From: Mastacembelus armatus
Taxonomy: Eukaryota; Chordata; Actinopteri; Synbranchiformes; Mastacembelidae
Length of the DNA: 64,000 bases
Assembly: GCF_900324485.2 (NCBI RefSeq)
Contig: NC_046654.1
Span: forward strand, 4,136,562 to 4,200,561
Direction of reading: 5' to 3'
Program-made: the position numbers and the translations under genes
In this document: positions 34,921-47,500 of the stretch, piece after piece
Layout of the letters: the number at the start of each line of letters is the position of its first letter
How positions within the stretch are numbered: the first letter of the stretch is position 1
Notes under the pieces: generated by a model
Databases searched by the model: none
What the model was told of the DNA's origin: nothing
What the model saw: the letters and a program-made list of their open reading frames with translations, nothing else

Positions 34921-35041
34921 ATCCATCCATCCACTATCTATACCAGCTTATTTCTATTTAGGGTCCCAAGGATCTACTGGAGCCTATCCCAGCTCTCTTT
35001 GGGTGAAAGGCAGGGGTACACCCTGGACGGGTCATCAGCTG
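34921..35041 (-). repeat. SINE-like fish repeat, 3' tail fragment
   Basis: Reverse-oriented tail: atccatccatccactatc ... ctggagcctatcccagctct ... gggtacaccctggacgggtc. Same family as the copy at 61217-61557. Confidence 0.55.
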
Positions 35042-35339
35042 CTTAAAGATCCTAAATAATTTTCTAAAAAATTGCCAGACAGCCACTATTAAACAAATCT
35101 ATTCTAGTATTGTCTAAAAACGGTCTTGTCACAGCCTGAGCATCCCTGCCAAATAAAACTGCACAGGGACATTGGTCCAAAACTGCTATTACTGCAGATA
35201 ATAAATAAATAAATAAATAAAGGTCAGAAATACAAATATAGGTCAGAGAAATCTCGGTATTGTTATTATTTTGTAATTTGGGTGAGTCAATCCTTTAAAG
35301 ATGTAAAAACGTGTTCATCCTTCAATACGCATAAAATCA

Positions 35340-35570
35340 AAACAGAGATGAATTGTGGTCCATTCGGCTTTCCGTAGCAGTGCAGTTTCTTGTAGCTGGG
35401 GGAGCGTCGTGAAAATAAATGTAAGAAGTAAACATAAAGAAAGAAGAGTAATATTAGTGAAGCAGTTGTGTCTAATGACAGAGAAAGAGTCCGTGGAGTT
35501 TCACGGTTACATTATAAAAACCCGATTCGCAACGCGCCTGCGCAGTAATATCCACGGCTGATTAGTGTCT
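35340..35570. promoter_or_regulatory. Probable promoter region with NRF1-like site
   Basis: A locally CpG-richer stretch upstream of tp53i3 holding GCGCCTGCGCA at 35534-35544, one mismatch from the NRF1 palindrome. It would fit the tp53i3 promoter, with untranslated exons between here and the coding start, but assignment is uncertain. Confidence 0.35.
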
Positions 35571-36359
35571 AAACACGGATGAACTTGTGTCACAACTTAA
35601 ATACATTATTTAAAGTGCATAGTAGCTTCATACTGAACAGCTGTTACCTGTCAATTCTGTCTAAGCATTAAAGGAATGAACTTACCAGCCAATGTCAGCA
35701 CCTCATTAACTGTGATGTGGCTGCAGAAATTTAGTTGGACCATAGTTCAGTCTGGGCTCCCATTTATTGTGAGAGGGAAGAACCACATGAGGGGCAGGCT
35801 TTCTTCACGTCACTGGGCTCATTAAAGGCCTATTGCACAATATTTTACACTTTTCACATCTTTTTTGTTTAGATGCAAATATTTCTCAGAGACGTTGGAT
35901 TTAGCATTTGTATTCAGTACCAGGGGGACTATGCTTTGTTGAAAAAAATCTAATTTGTGTGCAATATCTGTATTTACTGTGTAGTGCTTTGCTATTACAA
36001 TGAAAGCTTTTCTCTAGTAAATGACCTATACTGGCAAACTGAATAACCATAAATGTAGTCATTACTTTTATGATGAAAGGACTAAAATATAACTTAGCAT
36101 TAGTATCAAAGTCACGATTGCTGCATAAAGCCAGAGAAAACACAAAATGCTCTGCACAAAGTGGGTCATATTTATTTGTTGACTGCATGACCTGCAACAT
36201 GCCCTGGAACTTTGCTCTGAAGGCGCCTGAAATTCAATCTCAGTAGCGTGTCAATGCACCAACAGCACAATTGCATTTATAACAATTCCATCCACCTCAA
36301 GATACAATGGCCTATTGTATTACACATACTGAGCCAGCCATAGCAGCAAACATTCCTAT
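35571..36359. other. Spacer, nothing recognised
   Basis: AT-rich DNA between the tp53i3 upstream region and the unrecognised coiled-coil gene. I see no gene, RNA or clear repeat. Confidence 0.4.
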
Positions 36360-36494
36360 ACAACACTGCTCCAGGGGACAGTGCACACAAATCAGGTAAG
36401 AAAAAATTATTTTAATTTAATAAGAAAAAAATGCCAGAATTTGTTAAAGAAATTGAGTGAAAAATGCACATTTCTCCCTCTAGACCTTCTACAA

Positions 36495-37112
36495 ATGGAT
36501 GAAATCTATAGAAGCTCTGTGATGCAGCGAGAGCTGAGAGTGTTGAACCAAAAGGAGGACAGAGATTTCAAGCATAAACTCAACATGCTGGACAAACAGT
36601 ACAGGTACACCCGAAAAATACTTCAACAAAGACGAGACTTGCTGATAAAAGAACAGAGAAAAGTAGTGATGGTAAAAATCTGTGAATCTAAAGCTACAGT
36701 TAACATCGCTATGAAAGAAATAGATGAACACCTGACAGCAGATACACACTTCAGAGGTATTCACACGTCTGATGGAAGACTGTATTCCAACAAATCCCAG
36801 GATCACAGCAAGGGATCTGAACAGCTGGAGCCGAGACGGTGGACCTCAGCACAACATCCGTCAGTTAAAGCCACAAGTTCAGTGAGACGCAGAGGAACCA
36901 TCCAGAGCAGCCTGTCTCTAATGCAGATGAAGAACATCGCAGCTATTGACTCAATATCAGAAAAGGAGCTGGCCAAGCAACAACAGAAAGCCCGAGAGGA
37001 AATGGAGAGGCTGAGGGAACTTCAGAGAGAAACTTTACACAACAGGGTCACAGCGTTTATAGAAAGTCTCAAGGACAAAGGCAACATGGAAATACTTGAG
37101 GAGCCTCCTTAG
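36495..37112 (+). CDS. Unrecognised basic coiled-coil protein, 205 residues, single coding exon
   Basis: I do not recognise this protein. A probable untranslated exon ends at 36395 (aatcag|gtaaga) and the coding exon begins after the acceptor ctccctctag at 36483. The first ATG at 36495 starts MDEIYRSSVMQREL. The sequence is rich in Lys, Arg, Glu and Gln: a helical stretch at about residues 8-60 (KLNMLDKQYRYTRKILQQRR), a polar middle, and a second charged helix at about 155-190 (KELAKQQQKAREEMERLREL). There is no signal peptide or membrane segment. The 618-bp open frame, well-placed acceptor and balanced codon use argue it is real. It is tail to tail with cenpo. Confidence 0.6.
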   Translation: MDEIYRSSVMQRELRVLNQKEDRDFKHKLNMLDKQYRYTRKILQQRRDLLIKEQRKVVMVKICESKATVNIAMKEIDEHLTADTHFRGIHTSDGRLYSNKSQDHSKGSEQLEPRRWTSAQHPSVKATSSVRRRGTIQSSLSLMQMKNIAAIDSISEKELAKQQQKAREEMERLRELQRETLHNRVTAFIESLKDKGNMEILEEPP

Positions 37113-37270
37113 AGGAACATAACAGTTTGGAGCCCTTTACACACCTGTACCTCAACACACACAAAAAAAGTTTAACTAAGTTTTTGTTATAAACAATGAC
37201 TATGTACAATGACTATTTGTCAAACAATGCTCGTTTTTAATACACATTCAACACTTTAGCTCTGAATAAA

Positions 37271-39605
37271 TTACACAATACTCCCCATCTTTTTCATGAT
37301 TAGCAAAGCTTTGTGCACAGGAGTCTCCTTCAGTAGGCTGCAGTTTTTCTTCCACTCTGAAGAATCAGGCAGCTCCTTGTCTGTAAAACAAGTAAATAAC
37401 AAAATGTGATCTCCTTGCCTCAGTTAACATATTTGGAAACACAGTTTGCTTGTATACTGTCTGCTTACTAATTTAATTATAACTGAAATTAATCAGTCAT
37501 TTACTGCTTTTCTTTTTCATATAGAAGAGTAAATTTAATATATTTGGGTTGGAAATTTTCCATTCGCCCTAGAAAAGTGATTTAATTTCTCAGACCCTAT
37601 GGTGATATTTTCAAGTTGCCTATTTTGTTGGACCACCATTATAAAACCCAATGATACTGAATTTATAATAATGTAAAACAGAAAAGCAGAAAATCGTCAT
37701 AATTGAGAAGCTGGAACTTGAGAACAGATGCTTTTTGATGCTGAGTTAGAAAAAGCAGCACAGATTCATTTTCTGTCAGTGGATTAATTGTTTCAGCTTC
37801 CCAGTATGGACTGTACTGGTATGTTTCTGAGTTGGGAAACCACTGTAGTTCAAACATCCTACCTTCACATTCAAAGCGGACCTGTGTGGGAAGGCATCTG
37901 TTGTGGTCTGTGTAGTCCAACGTGCAGAGGACAGCAGCCTTTGTTCTCGGCACAGTGAACATGAGCACCAGTATCGAACACAGAAGATTACTCTCCATCA
38001 CTTCCACGGATTTATGTTCCTCCTATAAATAAGTCAGGGGGGACAGGGTCAATGTGAGCAACTAGCATGTAATCCTATTATTACCGCCACTAACATTTCC
38101 TGTGACAGAGCCTGTTACAGCAGCACTGTGCAACTAAACATAGATATTATTTAAAGAAAAAAAAAAAACAAAACAAAAAAGAATCCGACACCTTAATAAG
38201 CTTCAACTGCTGTTTGCGACCAGCGAAGGCATTGAGATTCTGGCTGAGGGTGTCCAGAAAAGCCCTTATGTTTGTCTGCATGTTGCTCTCTTTAGCCAGG
38301 CACTTCAGAGGAATGAAGGGGGGAATGTTATGACGGACGATTGTCAGCGTTTGTTTCACGTTTAACTCCAGGTTGTAGGTGTCTAAGTAGGTTCCCTCGT
38401 AGGCAGTCGCCAGAGATACGCACACGCTTTTACCTTGAGGAGACTTTATGATGTCGTACCCACCTAATAATATCAGCAAACAGAGACCAATGATAAAGGG
38501 GTAAATGACATGCAAAAACAAGTTAAGAAAATATCCAGTTGCCAGTACCAATAATGTGATGAGCATATAGGAGGTCATTCAGTTGTGTATGTCTGGCCAT
38601 CAAATGCAAAAGCTGTGAGTTCTCAGAGTCTTCATCCATGTCCTCCTCTTCCTCACGGGTATGTTTTTCCATAGCCATCCTCAGTCTCGTAAGATGCTGT
38701 AGGAGGGAAGCAACACCAACAGGTCATCCATATGCAGTGTAGCATATATTTCAAACAGTGAGCGAAACACAGGGCGACGTTAATACATAAAGCAGCTGTG
38801 ATGCTTAGACATTATATTGTATTATTATACCCAATCTACTGCAACTTCATAGCACTCTTAGAAAGTTTACAATGGTATATCTGAATGTTGTTTTTAAAGT
38901 GACCCTCCTTCCACTTCTAGCATTGAAAACCCATTTGCACACACATGCTATGACAAGTGCAGCTTCCATTAGAAAATCATTTTGGTGTGAGGCTCCAAAA
39001 TGACCATAGAGTCTAAACCAAGGTTCCCAGCCTATGCTCCTCAATGGCTGCTCTCCTGTTTGTTTGTTTTGTTTTTTACCTATCCCTGCACTACCTGCTG
39101 CTGTTCACCTGGATCAGGTGTGTCCAGCCAATCAGAAGCTGGAAGATAGCTAAGCATTTCTTATGAGGGTGAAGTGGGTGAATTGGTCTGTAGGGATAGA
39201 TGGAAATCAAACAGGCTAGTGGCCCGTAGAGGCCCAGGGTCGAGGCCTTAGACTATGTATCCACGGTATTAACCTTTCCTGGCACCGTGAACCACCTCAC
39301 CTTGTGTGTGTCCACCTGTGCCCTCAGCTGGTCTCTCTGGACCTTCAGCGCTTCAGCTTTAGCCCTCAGCTCCTTCAGACGACTCTGCTGCTGGGATTCA
39401 TCTTTACGGCTCCTTGCCTTCGCTTCCAGCGCACTCAGGTGACTCAAAACCCCTGTGATTTAAAACACTCTTACTACCCCTCAAACAAAGACACACACAA
39501 GTTGTTAGCATTAGCTAACGCAGCACCACAACAAACTCCTTTACAGGCTAATGAGTTAGCGTTAGCTCTGTTTTCTGATTTACCTCTGGAAGACGCTGCC
39601 TCCAT
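37271..39605 (-). CDS. cenpo: Centromere protein O, 6 exons
   Basis: Subunit of the constitutive centromere-associated network (CENP-O/P/Q/R/U), homolog of yeast Mcm21, acting at kinetochores. Exons on the minus strand: 39584-39605, 39301-39452, 38549-38696, 38192-38463, 37863-38022, 37271-37380; total 287 residues against about 300 in human. An N-terminal coiled coil (LKELRAKAEALKVQRDQL) is followed by an acidic EEEEDMDEDSE stretch and an RWD-type region with GKSVCVSLATAYEGTYLDTY, HNIPPFIPL and LNAFAGRKQQ, all matching CENP-O landmarks. The C-terminal part ends TPVHKALLIMKKM. The 22-bp first coding exon (MEAASSR) joins in phase 1. Two TCACGTG motifs lie upstream, near 39700 and 39754. Confidence 0.93.
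39012..39245. mobile_element. Palindromic MITE-like dispersed element
   Basis: In a cenpo intron. The left arm (ggttcccagcctatgctcc ... ctgtttg) and right arm (caaacaggctagtggcccg ... ccagggtcgaggcc) are imperfect inverted repeats, and the middle contains ctggatcaggtgtgtccagccaatcag. A related fragment lies near 59985-60100. Confidence 0.45.
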
Positions 39606-39978
39606 GTTTCACAGGCTGATGTCTTTATTTTGGGTTTGGTGGTGAAGCTGCTCGGACTGAAACACTCGCGGATTATTTTTGGATTTTGGCGGCTCTTGGG
39701 TCACGTGTTTACAACAGCGGCCCCCGGAAGAGAATTCAAATCACTTTGCGATCACGTGGACAACGTGGAGCAAAAGATTAGCCAGGTGCTCGGTTGATTT
39801 AAGTCTATCAGAAAAAAAAATATCGTGTACAAAACGAGCCCACGGTGTTGTCTCTTGTTCTTAGCTTCATGTTTTAGCCTTAGAAACGTTGTTTTTAATA
39901 ACGTAGCGCTCTTGAACGTCTCCCAGTGAATAGCATTGTGCCTTGACAGCCAAGTAACACCAGCGCTGGTGTAGGAAG
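39606..39978. promoter_or_regulatory. Divergent promoter of cenpo and slc5a6
   Basis: CpG-richer DNA with two TCACGTG sites. On the + side a probable untranslated slc5a6 exon ends at 39978 (gtaggaag|gtgagt); the coding exon starts after an acceptor at 41520. That both genes use this interval is inferred. Confidence 0.45.
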
Positions 39979-41520
39979 GTGAGTCTGCTCATGTTATTTC
40001 ACCTGTTTATATCTGTCGTTACACTGCATGTCATATTGTTTACACTCGGTGTGTTTTATTTTGTAACATGCTCCTGTTCAGTTCAGTGAAACAGCTATTA
40101 TCAGATATCTGGGGTCAGTGGTCGCAAGTTCCTGGATTTATGCATCTGAATCAGTAGAGCCCACATTGGTTATTTATAACTAATGTAGATAACGTTACAG
40201 TAGTAGCAGTGTCCTCAAGTGAAGTAAAAATCACTTTAATATTCCTGGATTTTTCCTTGTTGCGCTTGAATCTGCCCATCTGTCTGTCTGTCTGTCTGTC
40301 TGTCTAACTAAACTGAACTAATTTGTGTTTTGTGTTATTGTAAATTGAATATCTTTGGTATTAACTGCTGATCAGACAAAACAAGAAGCCTGAATGTGTC
40401 ATACTGAGCTCTGCAGTTGTAAGTTGAGAAAACACTTGTCAGATTAATCAACAGTGAAAATGATCTTAGACACTGCTACAACTATAAATAAGTTTTGTTT
40501 TCAGTTAATCAGTTGATTATTTTGTTGCTTTGTCTGTTAAATGTGAGACAGTAGTAAAAGCTGCTAGTCATCATTTCCTGGAGCAAAAGGCTGCGTCTTT
40601 AACAGTCTAAAAACTAATGACACCTGGTTTAGTAGCATAGTAAAAAGCTGAGAGTCCTCAGGAGGTAACCAACAAATATTTGACACAAGTACTTGGGTAA
40701 AGCACCAACAGGATTTTTTTTTTTGCTAAGAATCTAATTAAGTTGTCAACTGGGGTAACAACTTGTTTGACTTATAAATCCAGACAGACAGTAATAACTA
40801 TAAGATGATTACTTTAAGTATTTTGTGTATGGGCAAAATCAATTTCTCTGCTATGTCTGACAAAACGTTTGATATCTGTGACCTTCAAAACCCACAGAGA
40901 TTGGCTGCTGCTGTTTGTCTTTTTGGAGTAGTACACAATGGCAGCAGAAGCGAGAGCAGCAGGACACCTCCCCTTTAAATGTCGTGTTTCCAGGGCAGCA
41001 GTCAGTATTTTTGGATCCTCAAGCGGGGGAAAGTTAACACAGAGGCTGTGTGACCTCGGTTTGTCTACACTGAGTCCTGGTTTACAGACTGGAGGTTGTG
41101 CCATGTGACGGTGCCACTTTAGGTGAATGATCGGCCTGTGATGGAACAAATCTGTCAGAAAACCAATTCAGGGAAATTTGTTTTACTTGCCAGCCAATAA
41201 AAAAACACAGCAGAACAGTCGATTCGTGGATCGATAGAAACTCAGTCAGCAGCAATTTTGATATTGTTTTAAGAAATTCTCAAAGGAAAAAATGTAAGAT
41301 CAAACAAAACACTCAAACAAAAACATTTTCTACCATTTAAATAGTATTTCCTTTGGCTTTGGGCTGTTGACTGGACAAGAAGACGTTTGAAGATGTCACC
41401 TTGGCACCTTTGTCACAGAGAGATGTAATCAGTGTTTAACTTTCTTCAAGGCTGCTGGAATCTCCTGACTGATGGGTTTGGACAAAGCTGTTTCCCATCC
41501 ATCTGACTGTGTGACTGCAG
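39979..41520. other. First intron of slc5a6 (5' UTR intron)
   Basis: Noncoding. Contains a (CTGT)n microsatellite at about 40278-40305 and otherwise AT-rich DNA. The 111-residue frame on the minus strand near 40814-41149 has no support. Confidence 0.45.
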
Positions 41521-41559
41521 GAGAGAGAAACCTCCATCTGCATCCAAGAGTCATTCACA

Positions 41560-44500
41560 ATGGACCCGTCCAATCAGAAGCACTTCACGGTTTTGGACTA
41601 TGTCGTATTTGCCTTCTTGCTTGCTGTGTCTATAGGCATCGGCCTGTACAACGCTCTGTCTGGCGGGCGTCAGCGCACCACACAGGAGTTCCTGATGGCG
41701 GACAGGAGAATGCACTGTGTTCCTGTTTCCCTGTCCCTCATCGCCTCATTCCAGTCCGCTGTTGCAATCATAGGCGTACCAGCAGAAATCTACACTCATG
41801 GCACTCAGTACTGGTTCATTGGCTGTGCCTACATCTTAGGCCTCCTCATTCCAGCTCATGTTTTCATTCCAGTGTTTTACAGAATGCGGCTCTCCAGTGC
41901 TTACCAGGTTTGCTGAAAATTTTTTTTTTTTTTTCACTTGCACCGGGTTTAAATCTTAAAGTCATCGATGATGTTTATCCTTCAAAATCTACAATTTTCC
42001 TGTTGTTCTTCTTCTTCACAGTATCTTGAACTGCGCTTCAGCAAAACAGTGCGTATTTGTGGTACTTTGACCTTCATCTTTCAGATGGTGAGTACAGACA
42101 AATATTAAAGTAGGAATGCACCAATCCAGTCCTTTATCTCCAAATAACAATTCCAGTACCTCCACTCAGTGTATCTGCAGACACTGGGAACTGACACCTC
42201 GGCTTCTTTTTCTCTAAGTTCAATCTGTATGATAATATATGTTAATAATTCAGATTGTTTCTGTGTGGGTTAACATGAGGTTAGGAATCACTGTGGTAAT
42301 TAGACCTGAGTTGTCATCCAGCTGTGACTAAAGTGTAACTCGTAGTGAAAACACATAAAGTACAATTTCATCCATACAGCTAAAATGTAAAACTGACCAG
42401 TTCTGCTTTAAATGTTATGTTCTGCACTATTTTGTGGTTCTCATTTCCACTCTATATGCAAAGCTAAGTCAGCTGTCTCTAAAACATGTATTTACCTTTT
42501 ATAAATCCAGTTTGTCTTTTATTTACTTGGCTACAGGTGATTTATATGGGAGTTTGTGTGTATACTCCTGCCTTTGCACTAAATACAGGTACAGAAAGTT
42601 ACATATCTTCATGTATTTTTTTCTTTCTCATTAAGCGTGTGGTTAAATGTGTTCCTGTGTTTTCTGTCAGTGACTGGATTTGAATTATGGGGAACAGTTC
42701 TGGCAACAGGCCTAGTGTGCACATTGTACACAACACTGGTGAGCTGCCTCAACTAAACTTAAGGTTCCAACATTTTTAGACCTAACAGAGTTAAATGTAC
42801 ATAAACGTCTCATGAATCATTTGTAGAAATTTGGATATCTTAGAGATATTACACAGTAAGATAATCATAGGGTTGTTCACTAAAACAGAAGATTTTGAGT
42901 TATGAACAGATTCATTCCCATGTGTCTCGCCTGTTCCTGACAGGGTGGCTTGAAGGCTGTCATCTGGACAGACGTCTTTCAGACGGTTGTGATGTTCGCC
43001 GGGCAGCTGGCCGTCATCGTGGTGGGAGTGCAGCAGGCCGGAGGAGTGTCTGAAGTTTGGAGGAAAGCATGGGAAGGAAACCGCATCTCGGGTCTTGAGT
43101 GAGTCCACATTTTCTTTGTTGGAGAATGACCAGCATCTGGAAATTATGGGAAAAGCACAAATGCATCTTCATGTTTTGTTAAGAAAGGATCAGTTGAATG
43201 TTTGACTTTGTTGACTGCACTACACATTGTTCTGGTGGAGAAATACTGTAGTTAGTTTTGTGTATTCACTTAAACCTGCATTGATAGTTTTCTTTTTTGC
43301 CACCTGGGGGTGCCACAATAAACACAGGCCTATAAAGCTGATATGGCAAACTAAGCAAACTTAGTTTAAAAAAAAAAAAAAAAAAAAATCATCTTTAGCA
43401 CAAATCTTTTGAGCTTCCAAGCAGTAGCAGGTTTCATAGTCCTAACAAACAGTCCAGCCGTTTTATACAACATTAACCAGAGAGGATGATCTTATAATTT
43501 GTGCTTTGGCAAAAAGTCCTGCAGGTTTTTAGTCCACTTGTTTCTGTGCACCAACATGGAGAAAGGTTTCAGTGCATGTATTGTTTTCACCGATATACTG
43601 CATGTTCTCTCTTGTGTTCAGCTTAAACCCAGATCCCACAGTGAGACACACCTTCTGGACTCTGGGGGTTGGCGGGGTCTTCCTCATGCTGTCCCTGTAT
43701 GGAGTAAACCAGGCTCAGGTCCAGAGATATCTGAGCTCACGCACTGAAAAGGAGGCTGTCAGGTACACAGGCTCTAGATAGTCAGTGTCAGTTTATATCT
43801 TTATCAGATACTTCACAGCAAATGCATTTGAATTCACACAGCTAAAAGTTTAGCTGTACCAAAATATCAATTATTCAATCTAAGTAGCCAGCTGGATGTC
43901 ATAATTTAAATAAGCCGCCAGGGGATGGCAAAATTCATTCAATATGTCAAAATACCCACATGCCTGTATCAGAATCCTTTATAATAATGGTTCATGCACC
44001 ACACACAGATGGGGAGTCAGAAAAAGAATCAAGAATCAAACATGTTTGAATACAGATATGTGATGTTCCTTTTGTGACATAGGAGAGATCTGAAACACAT
44101 GAATGTGATGTGTCATTTCCATCCCTGGACTGTCAAAAATGACACAAAGATGTTACTGTTCTAACTCTGCAGATCTTGCTACATGGTGTTTCCCTCCCTG
44201 CAGCTGGCTCTGGCTCTAAGCTGTGTGATGGGGCTGGTCATGTTTGCACGTTACTGTGGAGAGGATCATTCTGACAAACTAGGCACCTACACAAGGGATG
44301 CAGTGAGTTTCCTTCTGTCTGTCCCCTTATTAGAGTTACCATTTCTACTATCTGCTTTTTGGAAATAGGGATTTCATTTTTTCCTTTTATGCTTTTTTCA
44401 TTTTCATTATATAATGAGATATCAATGATATATGGATGGTTAAATTAATTTTATGCAGTTTTATGCTTAAAACCCACTGGGGCATATCTACCAAGGCAAA

Positions 44501-47500
44501 TTACAGCAGACTGCTATAGAGCATTTGCGTATTTTACATTAAGTCCTTCCAACATTATTAGGCTCTTTGTTAAAATTTGACCGTGCTGTCATTGGTGCCT
44601 CATTTGTGCATATTTGTGTTTCGTTTTGGTAACTAAAGATGTATGCAAATTGAGTGCTCCAGGAAAGCTATTTTACAATGTGCTTTTCACAGATGGTGAT
44701 ATATTTTGTGATGGATATGCTCCAAGGTCTGCCTGGACTTCCTGGACTGTTCGTTGCATGTTTATTCAGTGCAGCTCTCAGGTACAGCGCACTCATCAGT
44801 GTCGGTGGCTTTTTGGTTTTTAATTTGCACTGAACATTAAACCCTGACAGTCTAAACAAAAGGTCGCCACTGACAAAATAACCAATAATTTCTCTCATGA
44901 TCAGTAAACACATCAGTAGTTCTGAGCCTGAGTGAGATACCATCCTTACTGTGTGTTGTTAAGAAAAATGTGAGTGGCACCATAATTGGAGAAGAGGCTG
45001 TAAAGAGTTCAGTCATTTGGGCGAGTACAGAAAGGTGACATTTAAAGAAAAATATCTTGGTACGGTGTCAGGTCGCCACGTGCCTCCATGACAGCAAGTG
45101 TGTGAGCTCTACACTGTTTTTCACACACTGTTCTTCTAGAAGATACTCCCTCATTTGGTGTTTTGATGATGGTGGTGGAGAGAGCTGTATAAATCATCAG
45201 TCCAATATCTCCCACAGGTGTTGGACTGCGTTGAAACCTGATCACTGTTAAGCTGATGCCATATTATTTGCATAATTTTGACCCATCAGACCATTCAGTG
45301 AAAGAGTGGCCCTGAACCGTGCCAGCAAAATGTCCCCACAGCACAACTGAACCACCTGGTCCCCTCACTGTAGGTGTCAGGGACTCGAGCTCTTCCTTTA
45401 GCTTGTCACCTTTCTGTATTTGCTGGTTATGGTCATTAGATAAAACCTTAGTGAACTTTTCACATTTTCAAGTGTTGACTCTGACCCCAATGAAGGCAAA
45501 CAGGTCAGTGATATGATCTGACCTGAGTAAATGTTTGTTGTTGCACTTGATCTGTTACTGTAATGATTACAAGGCTGTTCTGAGCCTGTAGCTTGTATCA
45601 ATTACACTAAAAATTCTTCTGCAATCATGTCTCACATCTTCAGAATTATATGAAATTATATTTTATCACAGTTTTTACAGGGTAACGTTATTTTTACTGA
45701 AGAATACTGAGCTGCCTGTTTGTTACGCACACTTCAGGTGCAGTGTAATGCAACAGCATTGAAAACTACATCCTCCAGAGGGATCATACCGTTGAGTCAG
45801 TGCACCCTAGGATAGAATAGGAGATTCTGTCCTTAATGAAGGTGGAATTTATTGTAAACTGCATTTGCTGTACTTTTTTATATATATATATATCTTTGCT
45901 TTGAGTGTTAAACACTGGGGTGATTTCAGAATGAAAATGAGTTCAGACCATGATTAGTTAATTTTACATTTGTTGGCTCATGTGTTTTAAAGCTGGAATT
46001 AGTGATATATGTGATTTTTGTGTTTCCTGTGCAGCACCATCTCCTCTGCTTTTAACTCTTTGGCCACTGTGACAATGGAAGACCTCATCAAACCGCATTT
46101 CCCCTTGATGTCAGAGGCAAGAGCAACGCTGCTGTCCAAAGCCTTAGGTTTGCTCCCTGAAGCTTTACATTCAGTCATGCTTAATATCAGAGATGTTTAT
46201 TAACACATTATTCTGAGGTTTCAACATGTCTCCTCCTTAAGCTGCGTCGTACGGGCTGGTCTGTCTTGCCATGGCCTTTTTCACTCACCTCATGGGTGAT
46301 TCAGTTCTACAGGTAAGGTCATGGGGTGTAGGAGGAGATGGTCACTCACATTTCTCACTGAATCTGCTCTGACTCGTCTGTTTGAACTTCAGGTGGTTTT
46401 GGCGATCTTTGGTATGGTTGGTGGTCCTGTTCTTGGTCTGTTTTGTCTGGGGATGTTCTTCCCCTGGGCCAACTCCACTGTAAGTTGAACCTCGTCACTG
46501 AGATCTGTCATGTGTATCATTCATGTTTGTGTCATGTCTCGTGTATCATGCAAATGGCCCAGACCCAGATCTGATATTTAAAAATATCTGATTTTGTTTG
46601 TTCATCCACCTGTGAAAAGATCAGGTTTGGGTCAGCTCAGCAGGTAATGTGGTGCAAAAACCCAGATTCAAAGGCTCTTCTTTTGGATGGGTTTATTGTT
46701 GAGCAAATCATTTACACACTCAGCTATGATTGAGCAGTTATTTAGTTATTTTGAGATGTCAGTACAGAGCTAAAACCCTCTGGCTTTTAAATTACCTACC
46801 AAATAGCCTTTAGCTTTGCAATATATTTACCTTGCAAAACTGGTTGTTAAAATGGTATAATACAGCAGTGACTCCAATTGCCCTGCAGGTATAGATTTGT
46901 GCTAGAGTTGTGTGGGTAGGGATATGAAAGGCTGTTAATTATTGCTCCTTTGCGTCTGAGGACATTTGTATAAAGGTAAAAGTTTCTGTTAAATGCTGCT
47001 CGACTTCTTTTGCTTCTTTGAGTCAGCAGCCTACACATGTGTATGTATTTTGTTCAGTTCACAATAAATGTGCCACCTGTTTTGATGCACATTTTTAATT
47101 TGCACATAAAAACCTCAGTGGAAATAAAAGAAATAATAAAAATATATGTTAACTTTTACCCATGGCTGAGCTGGTAAAAGCGTGTTAGACACTGACAGCT
47201 CCTGGAAACTCCCTGCTGTGCATATTTCACACTGGATAAGGTCTCTGGGTCCAACCAGTTCTGTAACTTTGCCAAAGCATCACTCTGACAGTCACATGCA
47301 CTGCACACACGTGTGCTGTTATTACTTAAATTAATACATGAAACAAATGTTTTTGTGAAATTCTGTTACAATCTGGATGAAACTTGAATGATTGACATCC
47401 TGACACTTCAGCAGTCTGAGTTTGTACATACGAACAGGGGAGGTATATACTGGTTCATGTGGTGACCCCAGATTTATTTAGGACCTCCTGTGGGAACATA

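Noticed and set aside
40814-41149. 111-residue minus-strand frame upstream of slc5a6
   Set aside because: Composition is ordinary, no domain is visible, and it lies in the 5' UTR intron of slc5a6.
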